DNA of 64,000 nt from Rhizophagus irregularis (Eukaryota; Glomeromycota; Glomeromycetes; Glomerales; Glomeraceae), in contig NC_089430.1 of NCBI RefSeq assembly GCF_026210795.1, positions 5,828,001 through 5,892,000 of the forward strand. The letters are read 5' to 3'. Both the position numbers and the translations under genes were made by a program. Position 1 is the stretch's first letter; each line of letters opens with the position of its first letter. The notes below the pieces were generated by a model. The model did not search any database. It saw only the letters and a program-made list of their open reading frames with translations, and was not told the DNA's origin. Shown piece after piece: positions 35,516-47,904 of the stretch.

Positions 35516-37844
35516 TTATCTGTTGGTAATATTATAAGAGTGATGAGCGAAAAGAAATAATTTTTTTTTTTTTTTAAGTTTACGTCGAATATAAATAAAT
35601 TTTTATTTTTATTATTTGTTTGAAAAGGCTAAAATTAACTTATTAGGAATAAAGCTAACAAAATCGTGATTTTATCTCCTAAATCAATAAATACATTGTT
35701 GATCGATACCAGGTTTCATACTAACCTACCTTTCTTTTTTTTCTATAAAAAAAATAATGTCGTAGTGTATTAAACAATACAAAAAATATTTTTTTTTTTT
35801 GGAAAAAAAGGAGTAAAACCAAACATTATATAATCTAACTAAATAGTAAATTAATTTATATAAAAATAATTGAATGCACGATCAATATACATAATCTCTG
35901 CAATCAGTACTTAATATCTGCAGGACGATACATGATAACTCGTGAACCTGTTTTAGCGCATAAACAAATAATCCCTTGTGTAGATCCAAAAAACAAGAAA
36001 AAGGGGAAATGGGAAAAATTAAGTGTATGAAAATAACTTTGTATTATGTGAATTAACAAAAAAACTGGAAAATGTAACTATCTGTACCATATAAAAATCA
36101 AATAAGAATACTTGTGGTTCCTGCAACAAGTAACGACACGGATGAACAGGGCCAGTCGATTAAGCCGTTAAAGGTATGCAACTAGTATAAATATATCTAT
36201 GCACATCTTAAATGAATACATATATATTCTAATATCACGTGATGACGAGAAAAAATTCTTTTACATTTAGCTAAATAAAGCTACGGTTAACCATATTAAT
36301 TGTGCCGTCCTTATTATTGTTCTTTATTTTTGAAATTCTTCCCTTTTAAAGTTAATAAATAAATCAAATGACCGTGTACACACAAAACATCGTTTTAGAA
36401 TTGTTCTCATCTTTGAAATTAATTTAACGTGATGCAATGTCGGAAACGATATAATATTTCAGAAAATGTTACGTAATCATAAAAAGTAATTTTTGTGACA
36501 GGTTAACTACGCTTCAGAAATTAGTTTTTCAGGACGACGTTTGGTTGTCTTTCTTGATCTTACTATAAATTGATGCTAAAATATTCTGGAGGACGTATTT
36601 CTAATTTCTTTTATGTATGATAATTAGTTATTGTTTTTAAAAAAATTTAATATAGTCTTCCGTCATTATTGTAATGATCTACATATATCACTTTGAAGAG
36701 TCATATTCAATCTGACATTGATAATCTCCAGCCGAATTTTTTTTTTTTTTTTTGGCAAAACAAGTTTTATGGGATTTTTAAAATTTTGTCATTTTCTTAA
36801 GCGTGCAACAAAAGACACATTTTGGCGTTAAAAATCGTATTTCCTCATTTCAGGTGAGGCTTGTTTATTTGTTTATATCCTTTCCAAGTTATGAATTACC
36901 TTTTTTATAAGTCATGTGAATATAAATTCTATTGAAATTTAAAACTGGTTAGTTTTTGGAAAATTTTCAAATTTTAGAATTTTTTAACGTAAAATTCAAA
37001 TTTTTTTAAAAAATAAAATTTTTAAATTTTTTTTTACGATTGGTAGTAATTATTTATTTATAAGGTACTTCTGAAGAAACTAGGTAACATGATTCTATAT
37101 TTTTTATAGTTCACATATTTTGACGTAACCCTATTGGTTAATAATTCAAATACCGTGATTTCCAAGAATAAAAATATTCTTACGTAAATTATTAATTTAA
37201 TGATAAAAATTTTTACATAAAACTATTTTATTTTTATTTACAGGAAATTGTTTTTCAGGAGGTTTGTTTGATTGAAATTTAATTTGTGATTCATTCCCAT
37301 GATTACGGTAAATATGAAAAGATTAATTTGATCGGGTAAAAAATTTAATCGATAATACGAGACTTGAAATTTGAATAAGTTTTTATTCTCGCTCATTTTT
37401 TTAATTGAATTTAGAACCATCTGTCATTGTGTATTAAGATTTTCTTTATCGTAGAATAAACTAAATAAACTATCGTTGTTAAGCAGAATTTTGAAATATA
37501 ATATCTAAAAATAATTCATTTCAATTTTTTCGGAAAATAAAAATTTTACTTTAGATTCACAATTCACATTTTATAAAAAGGAAAATTATAAATTTATGAT
37601 CTATATAAACAAGAATATGGAAAAAAAAATTCAACTTTATTAAATTATGAAATATTAACATGATAATTTGTAAACCCGATTTATCGCACGTTTCCTATAG
37701 GATCATACTGATTTTGTTTGACCGATATTTTTTCAATCATCATCGTACAATATTGAATATTTACCTTTTTTTTTCATTTATTTGAGATATCAATCAACAA
37801 TGTAAGGCATGATCTCTACAAAAGATTTTACAATGTATAGAAAA
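35516..37844. other. Intergenic region upstream of the RdRP
   Basis: No gene is recognised. The sequence is AT-rich with several long T or A runs (for example 36738-36755). It should contain the RdRP promoter near 35520-35700, but no distinctive motif was picked out. Confidence 0.35.
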
Positions 37845-37952
37845 CCCTATAAAAAAATTCCGGAAAAAACTCCGATAAATGATCATTTTTCTAATTTTTA
37901 TTCCGAAGAAGCTCAGGCACGTGATCATTTTTCTGAAAGATTTTTTATAGGG
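37845..37952. mobile_element. CCCTATAAAA MITE, copy 1, with 3-bp target duplication AAA
   Basis: Ends CCCTATAAAAAAATTCC and TTTTTTATAGGG are inverted. AAA lies on both sides. The interior (AAATGATCATTTTTCTAAT, GCACGTGATCATTTTTC) is shared with 51985-52094. Confidence 0.65.
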
Positions 37953-38089
37953 AAAAATTTGAAGACAAAAAAAAATTGGATTCTCGTGACCCGGCCTTTA
38001 CAAAAATTCATGATTTTTTCAGTAAAATTTTTATCACGTGACTTTATATAATGAAATTATTTCTTTATTATATAAAATTCAAATTTCAA

Positions 38090-38230
38090 CATATTATTTT
38101 CGTGATCTTTTTAATACTTGAAACTTGGTACTCTTACCATTATTTGAAACTGTTGTATAACACTCATCACAACAATAATAAAACTCTTCCTTTACATTGA
38201 CTCTATCAGATTCGTCACAACATCTTTAAA
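38090..38230 (-). pseudogene. Cys-rich coding fragment, unassigned
   Basis: The minus strand reads CCDESDRVNVKEEFYYCCD, then ECYTTVSNNGKSTKF and a basic end before a stop. Cysteine pairs and charged composition look coding, but a stop codon lies just upstream in frame and no exon could be attached. It may be the last exon of a lost gene. The family is unknown. Confidence 0.3.
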
Positions 38231-38859
38231 AAATTCTTCTATGTTCATGTCTTTTTCATAAAAAAATATGCTGATAATAATTGTACATGTCGTGTTTAAT
38301 TCTAAAACAGTATTTGGGTGGGAAGGACTTCCCGTTAAATAAAGAGATTTACAGATCGATAAGGTCGATTTAATATATTACAAAGTTACACATAAAATAT
38401 AATAAACATTACATATAAAAATTTTACATATATAAAAAAAAAACCGGACGGCCGGGTCAATTTTAAAATTTTATGTCACGAGAATCTAATTTTTTTTTTT
38501 ACCTAAACAAAATATAGTTAAAATAAAAAATATATATTATGATTTAATAATTGTTTATGCAAACTTAGTACTGAAATATGTCCAAATGTAGATTCCAAAA
38601 ATCTTTTACCAGCTACCATATGTGTTTACTGTATATATGTGTATATAAAAAAAATTACAGCCTAAAAAACTATAGAAAAGCAAAAAAAAAAAAAAATGTT
38701 TTTAAAATTTCATACATATTGTTTTTAAGAAAATTATTTTCTAAAATTTCTAAAAATTATTTAATAGAAAAATTGATTATTATTTAGAAAGCTAAATTTT
38801 CTTGTTTATTTAATCTTTTTGACTGACAAACTTCATAATTAATTAGTTTTTTTGTCTAT

Positions 38860-38965
38860 ATATATGGTGTTTTATCTTATATTGCTCCTGAAATATTAGG
38901 AGACAGATTATAGATTGACCGCAGATATTTATAGTTCCATGTATGAAATAATTTTCGGATTAATA
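38860..38965 (+). pseudogene. Protein kinase fragment (APE and αF region)
   Basis: The plus strand reads YGVLSYIAPEILGDRL then a stop, followed by out-of-frame remains of the DIYSFGIIMYE segment (GCAGATATTTATAGTT, ATGTATGAAATAATT). It is homologous to exon 13 of the kinase gene and clearly dead. Confidence 0.6.
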
Positions 38966-39754
38966 TAATGATTAAAGAAATTGTAGAATTTTAGGTATGA
39001 TGATAATGACTTACAAAAACAGATTAAATATCAAAAATACGAGTATTTGTACGGTTATGCCTTACAGTGTCCGGTCTGATGATCTTTCCGAGTCATGTCA
39101 ATTTTTAGTACAATTCATCATCCAATTAAATTGACGCCCAAAATCTAACCATTGCTAAATAAATTTATTGCTCGTTGACAATAAATACAGCATGGTTAGC
39201 AAGATAATATATTATGACGTGATAAAAAATTTTCTCCTATGAAGAGTTGGCGTGCTAAAGCCCTCCCCTGTAAAAAGTAAATCCGTTTTTTAGATTCCAT
39301 CTTTTTTCCATAAAAGGCTCATATTTCCGGAATTAATAACCATATTTTTATTTTATATAATTTGATTACAAACAAGATAGTTACAACAACAGGGAGCTTT
39401 AAACAGATCCACATAAAAATGATAAAATAAAGTATAAGTATATCAAATTATAAATGAACATTCCCTATAATTATAAATAGAGTTGGGTATGATATATTTT
39501 TATCTCATAATTTAATCAAAATAGCCTAATATTTAAAAGAAATAAAAATTTTACTTGATGTTACTTCACAATCTTTCTTTCAATAATAATTTCTCCAATT
39601 TTGATAAAATTATAATTCAATTAAAAAAGTAAAAAAAAAGTCTAGTTTTAAATCTAAATAAGATCTTTCCCTCACCAGTAAAACTAAACGTCAGATAGGA
39701 TTTAGATTGTGACGTAATCAAATAATGCATATAGTAAAAAAGAGAAAATCAAGA
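38966..39754. other. Intergenic
   Basis: No gene, RNA or repeat was recognised in this AT-rich stretch. Confidence 0.3.
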
Positions 39755-39830
39755 ACTCTACAAATTGATGATTCTCGATATATTGATGTTTTTAGGTCAA
39801 TTAATTAAATTGGTGAATTTTAAGAACAAA
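39755..39830 (+). pseudogene. Kinase C-terminal tail fragment
   Basis: The plus strand reads TLQIDDSRYIDVFRSIN then a stop. This resembles the ESLQIDILN and DSQQIDIS tail exons of the kinase genes, in the orientation opposite to the adjacent minus-strand kinase gene. It has no start or splice partner. Confidence 0.45.
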
Positions 39831-39868
39831 AAATATCTAAAATAAAATAAATCGATTTCATTTAGTAT

Positions 39869-42206
39869 CTAATTCTTGTAAAATTTAGAGATATCAATCT
39901 GTTGAGAATCACCAATTTGCAGTAAAATATCGATTTGTTGAGAATCGTTAATTTTCGGCGAAATATCGATACGTTGAGTTTGTTGAGAATCAACAATATT
40001 ATTTAGCAAAGATTCTATTTAATGAATTTCATTAGTATAATATAATTTAAATATTTATTCTGCATATATAACAAAAATTATTAATTAATATTTAAGGGTA
40101 TTACTAAATATCACCAGTGGTCACTAGCGGTGAATTTATGATGTAATGTCGGCCAGCCAGTATTTTATTTTATTAGATTTTAATTCTGGCTAAAAGTACA
40201 TCATTAATGCTGGTATGGTGACCATCACCACTGGTGAGCTTTAGCAATAATTAATACCTAAATATTCCTTGCTTATTATATTATTATTTTGTTTGTAATA
40301 ATCATCAGAATTTCTTGGTTTAGGAAGATTATCAAAATTAAGTAATCTACTTGTATAAATAGCTTCCGAATGCGTTTTATATAATGATCCTAACCTAATT
40401 GAAGTGAATAATTCATTATTACTTCCTTCCACTTCTTTAATTTGCTTTTTTAATTCTGTTTGATCTGAATCAGACGATTTACTAAATTCATGAGCCCATT
40501 CTCTTAAAATTTTGCAAATTTCTATTGCTTTTGGTCGATTCAATGGATTTGCATCTAAACATCTTTTAATTAAATGCACAATTAATTGAGGTACATTAAT
40601 ATTAAACCTTGGTCTAAGTCCCTGGCAAATTTTTATTGCTAAATTTTCATCATGGCCTATATTATAATATGGAGGTAATCCGGAAATTAATTCATACATA
40701 ATTATACCAAAACTATAAATATCTGCGGCTTTGGTATAATTTTGACCTTGTAAAATTTCAGGAGCAATATAAGGTAAAACACCGTATACACTATTTTTTG
40801 TACTTTCTGATTCACTGTAATCTGCAGGTTTACATAATCTCATATCAGTAATACAAACACTACCTCTATGTAATATGTTGCCAACATGTAGATCCCGATG
40901 AATTAATTTATGAAAATGAATATGATTAAGTCCAAATGCAATATCATATAAATAATCAATCTTATTTTTCCAATTTATTATATTATAATTCATGTCTAAA
41001 TATTTTCGTAAACTTCCATTTTCTGCATAATCCAAAATCATTATATAATTTTGTGTTTTTGGATCCTGAGATATTCCATAAAGTTTAATAATACTAGCAT
41101 AATTATTTATTTTATGATGTTGTGTAATCTATAATATACAAAGAAGATGCATCAACAAAAATAAATATATTAAAATTTCATCATCATTAAAATAAATAAA
41201 TTTATACCTCATTCATAAATTCTAATGTAATATTTCTTGAACTATCTAAACTTTTTAAAGCCACAAATTTATTTGGATATTCTCTTTTCCAATTTAATCT
41301 TTCATCATCCCATTTACTTATATGTCCATCAATCCAATTTGCTTTATATATTTTTCCAAACCCTCCTTTTGCAATATATTTAGTATTATTAAGTTTATTA
41401 TAAGGTATCCATTCTAATGCTCTCTTTATATCATTATGAGCTGATAATTGAGTATTTTGAATAAATTTATCAATGTCGTCATTACCACTAGTCCAATTTT
41501 TAAAATTTTGTTGAAAATATATTGCATTACATGGATAATCACATTTTATGCATTATATATATGAGCTGATAGCTGAGTATCTTGTATATATTTATCAATA
41601 TCATCATTACTACTAGTCCAATTTTCAAAATTTTGCTTAAAGAGTATTGCTATTGCATTGCACACATTATTACATTTTTTGCATTTATTAATCAAAACCA
41701 TCATATAATTTTCTGTTAATGGATCTTGAGTAATTCCATAAAATTTATAATTACTTTTAATCTACAAATATAACAAATTAGTAAAAAAATAATAAAAATT
41801 AACCCTAAAAATTCATTAAATATACCTCATTCATAAATTCTAATGTAATATTTTTTGGATTATTTAAACTTTTCAATTCTACCAGCATGTTTTTATTAAA
41901 TCTTATCCAATTTCGATTTTTACTATCCCATTCACTAATATATCCATCAATCCAATTTGCTCTGTATATTCCAATTTTTTCAAAATATTTAATATTATGA
42001 AATCTATCATAAGGTATCCATTCTAATGCTTTTTGTGTATCACCATGAGCCAATAACTGGGTACTTTGAATAAATTTATCAATTTCAACACTACCACTAG
42101 TCCAACTTTCAAAATTTTGTTTAAAATATTTTACATAACAACTTACAGAACTACATTCTTTACACTTATCAATCAAAAATAGCTGAAAAAAATTCGTAAG
42201 ACTCAT
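39869..42206 (-). pseudogene. Second kinase gene of the same family, with out-of-frame module junction
   Basis: Exons 42206-41826, 41761-41208, 41128-40258 and 40014-39869 follow the plan of the big kinase gene. Exon 1 is a degenerate module (FEKIGIYRANW). Exon 2 fuses the first part of one module (to DTQLSAH, near 41560) to the start of another. The junction is out of frame: its length is 2 modulo 3 and a stop follows at the join. Beyond it a good N-lobe appears (IAKGGFGKIYKANW, FVALKSL). Exon 3 holds HRDLHVGNIL, ITDMRLCKP (DMR instead of DFG/DMG), YIAPEIL and DIYSFGIIMYE. The last exon encodes repeated DSQQIDI units. Unless the junction is an assembly error, only the C-terminal part could be expressed intact. 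Confidence 0.75.
40109..40238. mobile_element. MITE in the last intron of the second kinase gene
   Basis: Inverted ends TATCACCAGTGGTCAC and GTGACCATCACCACTGGTGA flank a short AT-rich core with TCGGCCAGCCAG and TTCTGGCTAAAAG. The family resemblance to 23229-23338 lies in the ATCACC ends and the central CCAGC and TTCTGGC words. Confidence 0.55.
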
Positions 42207-43308
42207 TTACAATTTAATAAAATTTGGTGAAATGAAGATTAATAGAATAAAATAATTAGGAATATAATTTGTGTGAAATGTATTTTACGGGAGAAACAGA
42301 AAAAAAAAAAGAATTTTAGCGTGAGGCCATTATATAGATAATACGTAATAATCAAGTGACTTAGTGTATTGCATAATTGGATATATCAATTTTGCCGATC
42401 TAACCATCTCCATATACTGTCCGTCATGTGATCTTAGGCCAATGAAATCGGAAATTTAAGTTTTATTTTTTTTGCTCACTTATAACGTTCCATTTTCCAG
42501 TAATATTATTACTTGGATTTTGCTACTTAAATTCCCAAAACTCACAAAAAGCTCTAATACTATTAAGACTAATTAAAACTGGAAAAGTAATACATCATTA
42601 ATATATTGTAAATTAAAGTCGCGTAACTTGACTCAAATTATTATTGACCCCCTAAAAAGCTCTATTGCACTTTGTCTTTGTGTAATAATAAATGGGGTCA
42701 TACTGAAAAAAAATAAGCAAATATTGAAATGACTTAACCCTTTCTTAAGCAAAAATTTTGGTAACACGTGCTTACTTTGTAAGCCTGTGAGTACCAGCTA
42801 TATGTAACCCAAACTATGATTCATTAATTATACAATTTCGCACCCTAACCGCAAGTAGATCACAGCATCACACAAAGCCACATTGTACAACCAAAAATTT
42901 CGTAATTATATAAATATCCGGAATTGTGTGAAACTGATAATAAAAATTTTTCAATATACTTTTATATTTGTATGTTTTGAGTCATTTTTTTGTATATTTA
43001 TTCACATACTTGTATATATTATCTAAGTCAACTAAGAGTTTATTTATTATCTATTTGCTATATTTATCAGTCACAGCACGCCGATAGTCATAGAATCTAT
43101 TTATTGGTCACAGTCACTTCATCATAAAAATGTATAGTCGAAATAGTCGAACAAATGGTTTGGCAAAAAATGACCCGATAAACAGTAATCAGCCAAAAAG
43201 ATGACTAATATTAAAAGTCATATACAGTAATAATGTACAATATGCCATAATGATTCAAATTTACATGACACATATATATATATGATGCATCTGTACCAAT
43301 TTCTCTAA
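42207..43308. other. Intergenic region before the NTPase array
   Basis: No gene is recognised. A TATATAGATAAT word near 42331 could belong to the promoter of the minus-strand kinase gene. The remainder is AT-rich single-copy sequence. Confidence 0.3.
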
Positions 43309-46300
43309 ACTCTCTTTCTTCAAATAATGTCTCAAAGGCTCATACTTGACATTTACAGATACATAATGCTAAACTATTTTATTTTGGGTAGATCCATTAA
43401 CATTTGAACAGTCCCTCTCTAAATGGCAGAGAGAACTACTTACAAAAGAATATAATATAAATGCTTAGCAGAAAGATCTTCTTAAAAGAGAACATGAAAT
43501 AAATTGGAGTTACCAGTGCCTCTTACACATGTGATATCAATGATAAAAAAAATAAGGATGTTGTTACTTTTCGCACTTCAAGGATGCAATCAAAGAAAAA
43601 ATTCAAAATGCCAAACTTGATGATTGTTGGAATAAGTTGGGAAGAATCGACAGAACAATGCAGAAAAATTCCATCAATTTTGATAGTAGATGAGGATCAT
43701 CTGATTTACGGGAAGGATAAAGCCTCTCTTTCTTCAAATAATGTCTCAAAGGCTCATACTTGACATTTACAGATACATAATGCTAAACTATTTTATTTTG
43801 GGTAGATCCATTAACATTTGAACAGTCCCTCTCTAAATGGCAGAGAGAACTACTTACAAAAGAACATAATATAAATGCTTAGCAGAAAGATTTTCTTAAA
43901 AGAGAACATGAAATAAGTGAGAGAGAATTGGAGTTACCAGTGCCTCCTACACATGTGATATCAACGATAAAAAAAATAAGGATGTTGTTACTTTTTCACA
44001 CTTCAAGGATGCAATCAAAGAAAAAAATCCAAAATGCCAAACTTGATGATTGTTGGAATAAGTTGGGAAGAATCGACAGAACAATGCAGAAAAATTCCAT
44101 CAATTTTGATAGTAGATGAGGCTCATCTAATTTACGGGAAGGATAAAGAAGCCTCTCTTTCTTCAAATAATGTCTCAAAGGCTCATACTTGACATTTACA
44201 GATACATAATGCTAAACTATTTTATTTTGGGTAGATCCATTAACATTTGAACAGTCCCTCTCTAAATGGCAGAGAGAACTACTTACAAAAGAACATAATA
44301 TAAATGCTTAGCAGAAAGATTTTCTTAAAAGAGAACATCAAAATAGAAATTGAGAAGGTGGAGTTACCAGTGCCTCCTACACATGTGATATCAACGATAA
44401 AAAAAATAAGGATGTTGTTACTTTTTCACACTTCAAGGATGCAATCAAAGAAAAAATCCAAAATGCCAAACTTGATGATTGTTGGAATAAGTTGGGAAGA
44501 ATCGACAGAACAATGCAGAAAAATTCCATCAATTTTGATAGTAGATAAAGGGAGCTCATCTAATTTACGGAGGATCAAGAAACTCTGTTTCTTCAAATAC
44601 ATATAAAGGCTGCTACTTGACATTTACAGATACATAATGCTAAACTATTTTATTTTGGGTAGATCCATTAACATTTGAACAGTCCCTCTCTAAATGGCAA
44701 GAGAACTACTTACAAAAGAACATAATATAAATGCTTAGCAGAAAGATTTTCTTAAAGAGAACACATGAAATAAGTGAGAGAGAATTGGGTGCAAAGTGCC
44801 TCCTACACATGTGAATATCAACGATAAAAAAAATAAGGATGTTGTTACTTTTTCACACTTCAAGGATGCAATCAAAGAAAAAATCCAAAATGCCAAACTT
44901 GATGATTGTTGGAATAAGTTGGGAAGAATCGACAGAACAATGCAGAAAAATTCCATCAATTTTGATAGTAGATGAGGCTCATCTAATTTACGGGAAGGAT
45001 AAAGAAGCCTCTCTTTCTTCAAATAATGTCTCAAAGGCTCATACTTGACATTTACAGATACATAATGCTAAACTATTTTATTTTGGGTAGATCCATTAAC
45101 ATTTGAACAGTCCCTCTCTAAATGGCAGAGAGAACTACTTACAAAAGAACATAATATAAATGCTTAGCAGAAAGATTTTCTTAAAAGAGAACATGAAATA
45201 AGTGAGAGAGAATTGGAGTTACCAGTGCCTCCTACACATGTGATATCAACGATAAAAAAAATAAGGATGTTGTTACTTTTTCACACTTCAAGGATGCAAT
45301 CAAAAGAAAAAATCCAAAATGCCAAACTTGATGATTGTTGGAATAAGTTGGGAAGAATCGACAGAACAATGCAGAAAAATTCCATCAATTTTGATAGTAG
45401 ATGAGGCTCATCTAATTTACGGGAAGGATAAAAAGAAGCCTCTCTTTCTTCAAATAATGTCTCAAAGGCTCATACTTGACATTTACAGATACATAATGCT
45501 AAACTATTTTATTTTGGGTAGATCCATTAACGCTTGGAGGCAGTCCCTCTCCTAAATGGCAGAGAGAACACACAAAGAACATAATATAAATGTAAGCAGA
45601 AGATTTTCTTAAGAGAACATGAAATAAGTGAGAGAGAATTGGAGTTACCAGTGCCTCCTACACATGTGATATCAACGATAAAAAAAATAAGGATGTTGTT
45701 ACTTTTTCACACTTCAAGGATGCAATCAAAGAAAAAATCCAAAATGCCAAACTTGATGATTGTTGGAATAAGTTGGGAAGAATCGACAGAACAATGCAGA
45801 AAAATTCCATCAATTTTGATAGTAGATGAGGCTCATCTAATTTACGGGAAGGATAAAGAAGCCTCTCTTTCTTCAAATAATGTCTCAAAGGCTCATACTT
45901 GACATTTACAGATACATAATGCTAAACTATTTTATTTTGGGTAGATCCATTAACATTTGAACAGTCCCTCTCTAAATGGCAGAGAGAACTACTTACAAAA
46001 GAACATAATATAAATGCTTAGCAGAAAGATTTTCTTAAAAGAGAACATGAAATAAGTGAGAAAGTGGAGTTACCAGTGCCTCCTACACATGTGATATCAA
46101 CGGTAAAAAAAATAAGGATGTTGTTACTTTTTCACACTTCAAGGATGCAATCAAAGAAAAAATCCAAAATGCCAAACTTGATGATTGTTGGAATAAGTTG
46201 GGAAGAATCGACAGAACAATGCAGAAAAATTCCATCAATTTTGATAGTAGATGAGGCTCATCTAATTTACGGGAAGGATAAAGAAGCCTCTCTTTCTTCA

Positions 46301-46720
46301 AATAATGTCTCAAAGGCTCATACTTGACATTTACAGATACATAATGCTAAACTATTTTATTTTGGGTAGATCCATTAACATTTGAACAGTCCCTCTCTAA
46401 ATGGCAGAGAGAACTACTTACAAAAGAACATAATATAAATGCTTAGCAGAAAGATCTTCTTAAAAGAGAAATGAAATAAGTGAGAGAGAATTGGAGTTAC
46501 CAGTGCCTCTTACACATGTGATATCAACGATAAAAAAATAAGAATGTTGTTACTTTTTCGCACTTCAAGGATGCAATCAAAGAAAAAATCCAAAATGCCA
46601 AACTTGATGATTGTTGGAATAAGTTGGGAAGAATCGACAGAACAATAATGCAGAAAAATTCCATCAATTTTGATAGTAGATGAGGCTCATCTGATTTACG
46701 GGAAGGATAAAGAAGCTAGT
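43309..46720 (+). repeat. Eight tandem copies of a 410-430 bp Crinkler-like NTPase segment
   Basis: Copies start near 43309, 43720, 44150, 44580, 45005, 45435, 45860 and 46290. In changing frames each unit reads MSQRLILDIYRYIMLNYF-like sequence, SLSKWQRELLTKEHNIN, HEISERELELPVPPTHV, VVTFSHFKDAIKEKIQ and IPSILIVDEAHLIYGKDK. The last has a Walker-B-like DEAH. Copies are more than 95% alike by eye, differ by small indels, and none has one frame right through. The set looks like amplified debris of a STAND/Crinkler-type NTPase gene. Family assignment rests on remembered glomeromycete proteins and is tentative. Confidence 0.7.
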
Positions 46721-46837
46721 AATAAAGAATCTGCAGATAAAGAATCTGCAGATCAATTCTGGGCAACTGTTAACCTTCAAAAAGTATCATCTATAAATAT
46801 TATAATATTTGTGGCCTATGGATATAGAAGTTCTAAC
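46640..46837 (+). pseudogene. NTPase continuation after the last array copy
   Basis: The final copy alone reads on past IYGKDKEAS into a short duplicated NKESADKESADQ, then FWATVNLQ, SSINIIIFVAYGYRSSN and a stop. This is the sequence expected after Walker B in the parent gene. It shows which end of the array is ancestral and that the array grew by repeating the upstream part. Confidence 0.55.
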
Positions 46838-47298
46838 TAGGTTCAAATCTGTCCTTGTGCCCTTTCATATCTTCATCATCTCTCAAAAGTTATATTGCCC
46901 AGTCTAACTTGTCCACATAGAAATCTATCTTTCCTTCACATCCAAAAACTGAACCTACTTCAGGTGACAAAAAATGATTCCTTCTCAATACCTGTGTACC
47001 GATTCTATAAAATTCCTTCTGCCATGTTTGTTCCAGGATTCTTCCTTCAGATCCAAATCCAAGTGTTTCTCTTAAAATGTTCACACTTAGTTTATTACAC
47101 ATTGCTGTGAAAATCTTCACAATAAATTGATACAAATCTGTGGGAATAATATTGCTACTACGGCTAACTCCATAATTTTGCTGAAAAAATGCCCACTTAA
47201 GAAGGGGTGTTGCAAAAGTTAAATAACTATTATCCTCCACAACCATAAGGACTCCAGTTTTAACTAGGTAATTTGACAGGAGTCGCGAGTCCTGCATG
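46838..47298 (-). pseudogene. Inverted middle part of a Crinkler-like protein
   Basis: The minus strand is open for about 135 codons with SRLLSNYLVKTGVLMV, DLYQFIVKIFTAM, LRETLGFGSEGR, WQKEFYRIGTQVL, GSVFGCEGKIDFYVDKLDWA, then a stop, and LLRDDEDMKGHKDRF beyond it. These words are typical of the region after the NTPase in glomeromycete Crinkler-like proteins. Its neighbours on both sides read on the plus strand, so the piece is inverted relative to them. Confidence 0.6.
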
Positions 47299-47490
47299 GA
47301 GGAAAATTTAAAGAGATTTTTAAATATGCAAAGAGTATAGCTATTATTGATATTCGCGTTGATACTCACAATGAAGCAAAAAAAGTTTAGGAAATGAAGG
47401 CGGATTTCATATACGTGTCATACTCCAAAGATTTTGGTGCATTTAAAATAAAGAGTTTGGGTAAAGAAACTTTATTTATTAGGTCTCAAG
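47299..47490 (+). pseudogene. C-terminal part of the same Crinkler-like gene
   Basis: The plus strand reads GKFKEIFKYAKSIAIIDIRV, a stop at KKV, then MKADFIYVSYSKDF and FKIKSLGKETLFI. It fits as the end of the protein whose middle lies inverted just upstream. At least one stop breaks it. Confidence 0.5.
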
Positions 47491-47904
47491 ATTAATTTAT
47501 TCTTCAATCAGACAAAGTAATACATGTTGTTTCTTTTTTGAGCAAAATGTAAAATAATAATAAAAATCTTGACGCTTCCTCGTTATAAATTTTACCATCA
47601 TGGGAGAATTTATCTGTTATATTGAATAAAGAAACATGATATTTTTATATTTATACTTTTTTTAAAAAAAAAGAAATAAAAATGGATAAATAAGTAGATA
47701 GTTGAATGACTAAACCTACTAGCTCTACGCAGTATATTCCTCTGTGTAATCCGGCCAAGTATATACACATATACGATAGGGCAACAGGTTTTATTACGGT
47801 CAAGAATATAGCTTCTCTGGAGCACCTTCGGGGTAAGACAAGATAGAGTAATAGCGTGTTTGATTACCCCGAACTTTGTGGGATTTCGATGCTAGAGGTC
47901 CGGA

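Noticed and set aside
43928-46327. Repeated short proteins starting MELPVPPTHVIS
   Set aside because: They are chance starts within decayed array units; each switches frame relative to the motifs of the parent protein.
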